Shown here piece by piece: positions 52,437 through 59,370 of a stretch of DNA of 59,370 nt. The stretch covers positions 1 through 59,370 of the forward strand of contig CAAGIG010000022.1 in the NCBI GenBank assembly GCA_900769885.1. The letters are read 5' to 3'. The notes below the pieces were generated by a model, which saw nothing but the letters and a program-made list of their open reading frames with translations, did no database searches and was not told the origin of the DNA. The first letter of the stretch is position 1. Every line of letters begins with the position of its first letter. The translations under genes were made by a program, and so were the position numbers. The DNA is from Rikenellaceae bacterium (GTDB lineage Bacteria; Bacteroidota; Bacteroidia; Bacteroidales; UBA932).

Positions 52437-54078
52437 AATCTTCTTTCTTCCAGGGACCGAAATTCTCGTTGTAATTGAAATCTATTTCAAAACTTACAGC
52501 CTCTGTCGCTTGCGGAGTGTAGTTGTGGAAGAAAACAGGGAATGTATGTCCTTGTGAACGAAGATGATATTCATTTCCTTTATTGTGGGTCAATCTGTGT
52601 ACCCAGCCATATTTCCCAATTTTCATATAGAGTTTGCCATCTTTCTGAAATACTTCGGCATTTCCAAAAGGGGCCTCTTTTGTGTAGTGACCGACTATTT
52701 TCTCTGTTGCCGGTACTACTTTGCTCCTCTCTATGGTGCAGGGAACAGCTCTTCGGGAACCTCTCTTTTTAGCGGCATACCATTTCTTCAATCCCTCTCC
52801 GCTATGGTCGGTATATTCGGCATCGGGAAGATATTGGTCGATGATATATCTCATAAGTCCCAGTCTTGCATATTCGGAAACTTCTGAATTGCATAAAATG
52901 GCAATTCCCAAATCGAGTTCGGGGACAAAACCGCAAACCCCTGTAAATCCCCACGTTGTTCCTGTGTGGTAGATCACTTTATATTGTTGGTTTTGCTCTA
53001 TGTACCAGCAATATCCGTAATCTCTGGTGTATGTGGAGTCCTCTTTGACCCTGATTGCACCACTATGCAGAAAATCCATTTGCTCATCAGAAATTACTGT
53101 TGTGGAGGCAGTATATGGGGTTACCCGATATTCTCCTGAATGGATATCTGGAAAAAATTCCAGATGAGAGTTCAAATCTTCTATAACAAGGTTATATGCA
53201 GTAGAATCGGGGTATATTGTCTTGATTACTTTCCCATTATTCATATGGAGTTTTACCCATTTAGCCATATCCTCGGCTGTAGAGCAGATACCCCCAGCAG
53301 GGCCAATAACATCTACCCAATGGTGCGCCCTCTCTTCTCCACGAAGAGGGGAAATTACGATGCTCCCCCCATTTTTACTGCTGTATCCGAAATAGTGGGC
53401 AGTGGCACTTTTGTCTCCCGCTTCCTCAAAAAGAGTTGTTGTCGGACTTGATTCATTCATCTCCAAAGGTTTGAAAATGAGTCGCTCAATACACTCTTCC
53501 CAACTCATCCCGGAGACCTGCTCCATCACTTTGGCAGCAATGATGAATGTTATATTGTTGTACGCAAATTTCTCACCCATAGGATAGTAGGGCTCAATAT
53601 ATTTGAGCATTTTGTAAACATCATCCCTGTCATATCCCAGATTTGGAATGTATGTCCCAACTTGTGCCACAAGTCCGCTCGAGTGGGTAAGGAGATCTTT
53701 AACCTCTATAACAGATTCAGTGCTGTCACAATACCAGTCGAAATCGGGCAAAATATCTTTAACCTTGTCGTTCCAGTTTACCATTCCTTTGTCCACCAAT
53801 GATGAAATGGCAGCGGCGGTAAAAGCTTTGCTCATAGAACCGATATGGAACATAGTGTTGGAGCGGACGGAGTCTTTGCCTCCCACTTTTTTAACTCCGT
53901 ATCCATCCATAACAATGGTCGAATCCCCTTGAATGACAGCAAGTGAAAGTCCCGGGATTTTCCACTCCTTCCGAACCTTCTCTACATATTGTGAAATCCT
54001 CTTCTGAATATCTCCGTTTTGGGCAGATAATGGAATTGACAGTAGTACTGCAAAAATGGCGAGTGCTATCTTTCTCAT
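52435..54078 (-). CDS. Secreted serine hydrolase, beta-lactamase/PBP4 family with C-terminal DUF3471-like domain
   Basis: This 547-residue protein has a signal peptide (MRKIALAIFAVLLSIPLSAQ). Class C beta-lactamase-fold motifs are the nucleophile SMSK (Ser81, Lys84), YNN (Tyr173-Asn175) and a late HTG (YHTGTTWGFTG). The C-terminal 100 residues look like the DUF3471 beta domain often attached to such hydrolases. Family members include D-aminopeptidases, esterases and peptidoglycan-acting enzymes; antibiotic hydrolysis is unlikely from this architecture but cannot be excluded by eye. Its start overlaps the radA stop by 4 bp. Confidence 0.88.
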   Translation of the reverse strand: MRKIALAIFAVLLSIPLSAQNGDIQKRISQYVEKVRKEWKIPGLSLAVIQGDSTIVMDGYGVKKVGGKDSVRSNTMFHIGSMSKAFTAAAISSLVDKGMVNWNDKVKDILPDFDWYCDSTESVIEVKDLLTHSSGLVAQVGTYIPNLGYDRDDVYKMLKYIEPYYPMGEKFAYNNITFIIAAKVMEQVSGMSWEECIERLIFKPLEMNESSPTTTLFEEAGDKSATAHYFGYSSKNGGSIVISPLRGEERAHHWVDVIGPAGGICSTAEDMAKWVKLHMNNGKVIKTIYPDSTAYNLVIEDLNSHLEFFPDIHSGEYRVTPYTASTTVISDEQMDFLHSGAIRVKEDSTYTRDYGYCWYIEQNQQYKVIYHTGTTWGFTGVCGFVPELDLGIAILCNSEVSEYARLGLMRYIIDQYLPDAEYTDHSGEGLKKWYAAKKRGSRRAVPCTIERSKVVPATEKIVGHYTKEAPFGNAEVFQKDGKLYMKIGKYGWVHRLTHNKGNEYHLRSQGHTFPVFFHNYTPQATEAVSFEIDFNYNENFGPWKKED

Positions 54079-55466
54079 TGATTCTTAAATAGTTTTTTAC
54101 AAAATGATGCAATGTCGCCCACTTCCACAATTTCCAGATCTGCCTTGGAACTTCTTTTTCGGTAGTCATCACTCAAATTATAAGAAGAGACATAGATGGT
54201 ACGATAACCCAATCGGGCAGCCTCGCTGATTCTCCTTTCAATCTGACTGACAGGTCTGATCTCTCCGCTTAATCCCACCTCTGCAGCAAAACAGCTTCTG
54301 GTCGGGATTGCCAAATCGAAGTTTGAGGAGAGAATAGATGCAACAACAGCCAGGTCGCAGGCGGGGTCTGAAACTTTCAAACCTCCTGCAATGTTCAGGA
54401 ATACATCCTTCGCGGAGAGTTTGAATCCTGCCCTTTTTTCAAGCACTGCAAGGAGCATATTCAACCTTCTGGCGTCAAAGCCTGTTGCTGAGCGCTGTGC
54501 TACTCCGTATGCTGCAGTAGAGACAAGAGCTTGTATTTCAATAAGAAAAGGTCTTGAACCATCCAGCATACTGCCTACAGCAATACCGCTCAGACAATCA
54601 TCGTGAATCGGGGTCAGAATCTCTGAAGGGTTGCTTACCTGCTTCAAACCTCTGTCGGTCATCTCAAAAATAGCAAGTTCCGCAGTAGATCCGAAACGGT
54701 TTTTGATACTCCTCAAAATTCTGTGGGAGTGTCTGGTATCCCCTTCGAATTGCAATACTACATCGACAATATGTTCCAATACTTTCGGACCGGCAATCGA
54801 ACCATCTTTGGTTATATGGCCGATTATAATTACAGGAACGTTGCTCTCTTTTGCATATCTGAGCAGCATTGAGGCGCACTCTCTCACTTGTGATACAGAA
54901 CTCGCAGAAGACTCTATTGACTCGGTATAAATGGTTTGAATAGAGTCAATTACCAATAATCCTGGCGATATTTTCCTCGCTTGGTCTATAATATTTTCAA
55001 TAAGAGTCTCCCCCAGAATAATGCAATTATCTCCGTTGTTTCCTCCGACATTGTTTCCCTCGAGCAGTCTCAATGCTCTGAGTTTGATTTGCTTGGGAGA
55101 CTCCTCTCCCGAAACATATAGGGTTTTGAGCTGGCCGCTCTCCAATGGGATCTGGAGCGAAAGGGTAGATTTTCCGATACCGGGCTCTCCTCCCAGGAGA
55201 ATAATTGACCCGGGAACAATCCCTCCACCCAAAATCCTGTCGATTTCTGTATTTCCTAAAGTTATTCTATTGTCTTCATTCAGAGGAATATCTTTCAGCA
55301 TTACAGGTGCAGACTCCCCTTTGTCGAGAAATGTTTTACTTTTCTTTCCCACTTTTGGCTCTTCCACCATTGTATTCCACTGTCCGCAGGCGGGGCACTT
55401 GCCCAACCATTTGGCACTCTCATTCCCGCAGCTTGTACAATACCAAGCACTCTTTACTTTTGCCAT
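54075..55466 (-). CDS. radA: DNA repair protein RadA
   Basis: This is a 463-residue RecA-like branch-migration ATPase. An N-terminal C4 zinc finger (CTSCGNESAKWLGKCPACGQW) is followed by Walker A GGEPGIGKSTLSLQ, and then the RadA-specific KNRFGS. The C-terminal Lon-like domain (FLNIAGGLKVSDPACDLAV) is complete. It lies 12 bp after malQ. Confidence 0.97.
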   Translation of the reverse strand: MAKVKSAWYCTSCGNESAKWLGKCPACGQWNTMVEEPKVGKKSKTFLDKGESAPVMLKDIPLNEDNRITLGNTEIDRILGGGIVPGSIILLGGEPGIGKSTLSLQIPLESGQLKTLYVSGEESPKQIKLRALRLLEGNNVGGNNGDNCIILGETLIENIIDQARKISPGLLVIDSIQTIYTESIESSASSVSQVRECASMLLRYAKESNVPVIIIGHITKDGSIAGPKVLEHIVDVVLQFEGDTRHSHRILRSIKNRFGSTAELAIFEMTDRGLKQVSNPSEILTPIHDDCLSGIAVGSMLDGSRPFLIEIQALVSTAAYGVAQRSATGFDARRLNMLLAVLEKRAGFKLSAKDVFLNIAGGLKVSDPACDLAVVASILSSNFDLAIPTRSCFAAEVGLSGEIRPVSQIERRISEAARLGYRTIYVSSYNLSDDYRKRSSKADLEIVEVGDIASFCKKLFKNQ

Positions 55467-55478
55467 AATCTTAAACCA

Positions 55479-57968
55479 TTAATATTTCTCTTTGCCTGAT
55501 TTTATCAGGTTGATAATCTTGTTGTTAAATCTCTTGCTCGAGATAAGTTTCTCCAAAGTCAGATGCATTCTGTATCTCCAGTAGTGATGAGGATTAGACG
55601 GAATGTTTATCCTTTCACTATTGTGATTCTCAGCCCTCAAAGTACCATCTGTCGATAATAAATCCTGAAGAGGGAGAATGACCAGCATCGAATTGCTCCT
55701 AAAGTGGTCAGATACTATCTTTTTACATATAAAAGGTTCGCACTCCGAAGGGGCCTCCCCGCTGAAACCGCAAATTCTATTGTAGTATTCCTGAGAACCA
55801 TTTTCAGATTCTTTCCACCAACCCCTTATTGTGCTGGTGTCGTGAGTTCCTGTAGAACAGACACTCAGATATGGATATTCTTTTGGATTTCCATATTTTA
55901 CACCATACCCCTTTGGCATTCTCTGAATTTCCAGAGAGAGGATTTTCAAGTTTGCCAGAACTTGCGGAACGCACTGTGGAATCATTCCCAAATCCTCGGC
56001 GCAAGTGAGCATATTTGAGGCAGAAAGGAGTTCGGGAAGTTTCTTGTATCCCGAATTTTTCCACAACTCATTGTGCCTTTGGTAGAAGAAATGGTTGTAC
56101 AACTCCACGTAAGCAGACTGTTCCTCTTCGCTAAGGCTCTTGAACATCTGTGTCTCTGTAGCACAAATTCTCGGGTGGAATTTCCCAGCCTCTTTCTCAT
56201 CTTCAATGAAAAGAATATCTGTCGAATCGGGATCTGCATATTCTTTTTTGAATTTCAAACCATACTCTTCGATCTCTTTGACAGAGAAGGGCAAAGCGGG
56301 GGAGAAATGTCCCATCAAACCACTCTTGTAGCGGGAAGGAATCTCCCATATTCTGAAAAATCCAAGAACGTGGTCTATGCGGTATGCATCGAAATACTCT
56401 GACATTTTGCCCAATCTCTCTTTCCACCATTTGAATCGGTTCTCTTCCATTTTCTCCCAATTGTATGTGGGAAATCCCCAGTTTTGTCCATCTTTTGAAA
56501 AATCATCAGGCGGGGCACCTGCTTGTTGGTTGAAATTGAACAATTCTGGAAAACTCCAGGCATCCGCACTGTTTGGGGTGATACCGATAGGAATGTCTCC
56601 TTTTAGGATAACTCTTTTTGAATGAAGATATTGGACGGTCTCTACAAGTTGTTTGTGCAGATGATATTGTATGAAAATATGGAACAGCATTGTTTGGTAA
56701 TGCTCACTCCGTCTGGAGATCATACGTTTGATGAGAGAGACAGAGCATTTTCTCTCTTTTCCCCAATTGGAAAAATCGGAAGTATTGTATTTGTCCCTCA
56801 AAGTGCAGAATGCGGCGTATGGCAGCAGCCAGGTTTTATTCTTCTTGTAGAATGAGAGGTATGCCGGCTCTACCCAGGTATCTTCTTTATATGTCTCAAA
56901 CTGAATCTTGAGCATCTCGTTTTTGATAGAGATAACTCTTTCATAATCAACTGCATCAAGGCTCTCTAACTCCTTTCTCTCTTTATTGTATCTGGCAGCG
57001 GCTTTCTTCTCCTTAATGGGACCGATGCCGGGGATATTTATATAAATGGGGTGCAGTGCCATCACGCTGATTCCGCTATAAGGATACGAATCGGTCCACA
57101 TATGGGTCGATGTAGTGTCATTTATAGGTAGAATCTGAATGATATTTTGTCCTGTAATGGAAGCCCAGTCTCCGAGAACTTTCAAATCATAAAATTCTCC
57201 GCAGCCACAACTGTTTTTGGACCTTAGGGAAAAGACCGGAATGGCTGTTCCGAAAAATCGTGGTTTCTCAAAAGGGAATTCTGCCATTGAATATTCTTGC
57301 GAGAAGGTGCTGTGTTCCTCTATTTCAGGGATAATCAGCACTCTGTTCTCTCCACTCTCCCAGATTGCTTTTCCATTTGTCATTTTGACAAATTTGAACT
57401 CTATCTCATTTGGGAGTTTCTCGCTATGAAAATGGATTTCCCATTTTGCCCCCGAAACAGGTTTGAGTACAGGTGCCTTTTCGGGATTCCAGTTCCCGAG
57501 TTGCGGACAATTTCCACAAATGTAGATCTGTTCGTTTTCCCCTGTCAGAGGAGCCGTTACCCTGATAATCAACTCTTTGGAGTGAGTATGGAGTTGTGTC
57601 CTTCTGACTTTTCCGTTATTGTAGAATATATCGGTAAAAGGAGATGTCAGAAATGGTGCAAAGGAGTCATTTCCCTGCCAGGAGTCATTCAAAAATACCT
57701 CTTTTGAATTTTTATGAAGGGCAATTGAACGGTTTTGTCCCACTTCGTAAAAATAATCTCCATTTTTGTCTTTGATGAAATATCTGTAAGAGAGGAGTCT
57801 CTCCTGAACATTTTCAATTTTCAGACTTTTGCTCCAAATCCCCTTTTCTCCATATTCCAGAGGGAGTGCTTTTGACAAATCATTTCCACCCAAAAGTGGA
57901 TGAGAACCACAGATATACAAGTTTTGTCCAAATTGGGTTTTATAGTGTATTGAAAAATGAATTGTCAT
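55479..57968 (-). CDS. malQ: 4-alpha-glucanotransferase with two N-terminal CBM20 domains
   Basis: This 829-residue GH77 enzyme (DPE2-like) transfers maltooligosaccharide units between glucans in the cytoplasm. The first CBM20 (about residues 1-105) has QNLYICGSHPLLGG. The second (about 120-220) has EQIYICGNCPQLGNWNPEKA. The catalytic domain has AYRIDHVLGFFRIWEIP with the nucleophile Asp532, then TCAEDLGMIP and STGTHDTSTIRGWW. It heads a minus-strand group with radA and the hydrolase, an unrelated set. It is divergent from the glycosyltransferase. Confidence 0.95.
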   Translation of the reverse strand: MTIHFSIHYKTQFGQNLYICGSHPLLGGNDLSKALPLEYGEKGIWSKSLKIENVQERLLSYRYFIKDKNGDYFYEVGQNRSIALHKNSKEVFLNDSWQGNDSFAPFLTSPFTDIFYNNGKVRRTQLHTHSKELIIRVTAPLTGENEQIYICGNCPQLGNWNPEKAPVLKPVSGAKWEIHFHSEKLPNEIEFKFVKMTNGKAIWESGENRVLIIPEIEEHSTFSQEYSMAEFPFEKPRFFGTAIPVFSLRSKNSCGCGEFYDLKVLGDWASITGQNIIQILPINDTTSTHMWTDSYPYSGISVMALHPIYINIPGIGPIKEKKAAARYNKERKELESLDAVDYERVISIKNEMLKIQFETYKEDTWVEPAYLSFYKKNKTWLLPYAAFCTLRDKYNTSDFSNWGKERKCSVSLIKRMISRRSEHYQTMLFHIFIQYHLHKQLVETVQYLHSKRVILKGDIPIGITPNSADAWSFPELFNFNQQAGAPPDDFSKDGQNWGFPTYNWEKMEENRFKWWKERLGKMSEYFDAYRIDHVLGFFRIWEIPSRYKSGLMGHFSPALPFSVKEIEEYGLKFKKEYADPDSTDILFIEDEKEAGKFHPRICATETQMFKSLSEEEQSAYVELYNHFFYQRHNELWKNSGYKKLPELLSASNMLTCAEDLGMIPQCVPQVLANLKILSLEIQRMPKGYGVKYGNPKEYPYLSVCSTGTHDTSTIRGWWKESENGSQEYYNRICGFSGEAPSECEPFICKKIVSDHFRSNSMLVILPLQDLLSTDGTLRAENHNSERINIPSNPHHYWRYRMHLTLEKLISSKRFNNKIINLIKSGKEKY

Positions 57969-57981
57969 AGCCGAAACGTTT

Positions 57982-58013
57982 TTTGCAAAATTATTAAAAA
58001 TCCAATAATTTTA
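57982..58013 (+). promoter_or_regulatory. Promoter of the family 2 glycosyltransferase gene
   Basis: TTTG (57982-57985) is followed after exactly 20 bp by TAATTTTA (58006-58013), seven of eight matches to TAnnTTTG. The leader to the ATG at 58040 is about 20 nt. Confidence 0.6.
57986..57993 (-). promoter_or_regulatory. -7 element of malQ promoter
   Basis: TAATTTTG on the minus strand (57993-57986) is an exact match, directly abutting the -33 TTTG of the opposing promoter. The leader to the malQ ATG is about 11 nt. Polymerase bound at one promoter would cover the other. Confidence 0.5.
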
Positions 58014-58039
58014 CGAAATTGTTACCTCAAAGAGACTCA

Positions 58040-59348
58040 ATGATGAAATATCGAATTTTAAAACTTAAACCGGAAGAATTATTACTCACTTCGCCTGAAA
58101 TAGAATCCCGTTATACAGATATCGCTTCGCAAAAAGATGTTGCTATGTTATATAGCGATTATTATCAGATTGCACTGGATGGTACAAAAAAGGAAAATCC
58201 TGTGATTGAGTATCAGCCCGGTTCTCTCAGAGATGATTTTGATTTTGGTCCAATTGTCTGTGTAAGAGAAGATTTGCTGTTGCAATGGATGCAAAGCAGT
58301 GGTTTGGACAATCCTGTCAGGAATTTTTATTCTTTGAGACTTTTTCTCTCAAGAAAAGGGGATATTGTCCGTTATCCTGAACAATTGTATGGAATAAAGG
58401 AATATGACCCGAGACTCTCGGGACAAAAGCAGTTCGATTATGTAGATCCTCGCAACAGGGAGTATCAGATAGAGATGGAAAAGGTTTGCACAGAGCATCT
58501 TGAAGAGATAGGTGGCTGGCTTCCGCAAAGAGAGAAATGTATTGATACAGAATCAACCTGGATTTCAGAGATGGAGGCCTCTGTAATTATTCCTGTTTTG
58601 AACAGAGTCTCAACAATTGGGGATGCTTTGGAGTCTGCATTGAATCAGAAAACAGATTTTGAATATAATGTTATTGTTGTGGACAATCATTCCACAGACG
58701 GGACCTCTGAGAAACTTGCAGCTATTGCTGCCGGGAATCCAAAATTGAAAGTTATTGTCCCCGAGAGGGATGATTTGGGAATTGGAGGGTGTTGGAACAG
58801 AGCTGTTTATGATGATGCTTGTGGAAGATATGCGGTGCAGTTGGATAGTGATGATGTGTATAGTTCTGAGGATACTTTGCAAAAAATTGTCGATAAATTC
58901 CGCACTGAAAAATGTGCAATGGTTATCGGTACATATATGATGACCGATTTTGATTTGAATCCGATACCTCCAGGAGTGATTGACCATAAAGAGTGGACCG
59001 ATAATAATGGTCATAATAATGCATTGAGAATTAATGGTTTGGGTGCGCCTCGTGCATTTTACACTGCTTTGCTCAGGGAAGTTGGCGGTTTTCCGAATGT
59101 TTCATACGGAGAGGATTATGCTCTTGGGTTGAGGTTTACAAGAGAGTATAAGTTGGGAAGAATTTACGAGGTTCTCTACAATTGTCGCAGATGGGGAGGC
59201 AACTCAGATGCTGCATTGAGTATTGAAAAGGTAAACAGGAACAACCTCTATAAAGATTCTTTGAGGAGTGCGGAGTTGGAACAAAGGATAAAAATGAATC
59301 GTGTCGACTCTTTGGAGAGACTTTTTGAGGAGCAGCTATCCAAATGGG
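58040..59348 (+). CDS. Family 2 glycosyltransferase, 3' end missing
   Basis: The frame is open from the ATG at 58040 (a second ATG follows at 58043) to the contig end. About 436 genuine residues precede the adapter. Residues 181-400 form a GT-A domain: ASVIIPVLNRVSTIGDAL, VDNHSTDGTSEKL, the LDSDD metal-binding motif in YAVQLDSDDVYSS, and GGFPNVSYGEDYALGLR. The first 180 residues are a separate domain (LRDDFDFGPIVCVR...SGQKQFDYVDPRNREYQIEME) that resembles the latter part of another GT-A domain. Sugar and acceptor are unknown. The natural protein is probably longer. Confidence 0.85.
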
Positions 59349-59370
59349 AGATCGGAAGAGCACACGTCTG
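59349..59370 (+). other. Illumina TruSeq adapter read-through at the contig end
   Basis: The last 22 bases begin AGATCGGAAGAGC and continue as the standard TruSeq read 1 adapter to the final base. In the glycosyltransferase frame they would add a false IGRAHV tail. This is a sequencing artefact, not genomic DNA. Confidence 0.97.

Noticed and set aside
52435..54078. Antibiotic-resistance class C beta-lactamase
   Set aside because: The fold motifs are shared by many serine hydrolases. The long C-terminal extra domain and the HTG motif fit the general DUF3471-bearing hydrolase group, so no resistance role is claimed.

Overview
The window reads as a chromosomal segment from a member of the order Bacteroidales (Bacteroidetes). 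The evidence is gene content (BtuG-type surface propeller, BACON-domain lipoprotein, DUF4492 next to cydAB, TPR/LuxR-like regulator fragments, the purH-mreBCD-mrdA-rodA cluster), lipoprotein signal peptides, general lack of Shine-Dalgarno sequences, and many promoters of the Bacteroides type (TTTG, 19-21 bp, TAnnTTTG). The family or genus cannot be fixed by eye. Both ends cut genes, and the right end finishes in 22 bases of Illumina adapter, so this is a contig end and not a biological end.

Layout. 1-4025 (minus): rRNA-type methyltransferase, lgt, trxB and a cysteine-desulfidase-like gene cut by the left edge. 4051-9111 (plus): pgk, bile-acid:Na+ symporter family protein, acyltransferase, Omp85-like outer-membrane protein, closed by a strong terminator. 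9181-15282: an accessory region with a decayed TPR-lipoprotein start, a Fic protein with an operator-like repeat, a retropepsin-like protease, a DUF6624-like lipoprotein, a C-terminal regulator fragment, and a small XRE/AbiEii toxin-antitoxin island enclosed by a 124-bp duplication of the 3' end of cydB. 15286-21604 (minus): cydB, cydA, DUF4492, C1 aminopeptidase, then ATP-grasp ligase, thioredoxin and peroxiredoxin, with oxyR divergent. 22829-24171: miaA and smpB. 24227-29406 (minus): a cobalamin-riboswitch operon of Ig-domain lipoprotein, BtuG and BtuB-like TonB receptor. 29404-30040: an orphan HigA-like antitoxin with a wrecked higB, bracketed by a 24-bp direct repeat. 30062-37637 (minus): gcvP followed closely by BACON lipoprotein, M6 metalloprotease and a small lipoprotein. 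37715-44934 (minus): purH, mreB, mreC, mreD, mrdA, rodA. 45036-52383: ispD converging on prmC, ddl and PBP1A, with topA divergent. 52435-57968 (minus): malQ, radA, serine hydrolase. 58040-end: an incomplete family 2 glycosyltransferase.

How genes work together. OxyR, a peroxiredoxin with C-terminal resolving cysteines, thioredoxin and (at the other end) thioredoxin reductase form a peroxide-reduction chain. The bd oxidase and its DUF4492 partner handle low-oxygen respiration. The B12 operon forms a surface capture and import unit. MreBCD, PBP2, RodA, PBP1A and Ddl cover elongation-type wall synthesis.

The least explained signals are the two toxin-antitoxin cassettes. Each sits at the 3' end or terminator of a resident gene and each is bracketed by a direct copy of that end (124 bp at cydB, 24 bp at a terminator), with no integrase or transposase in sight.
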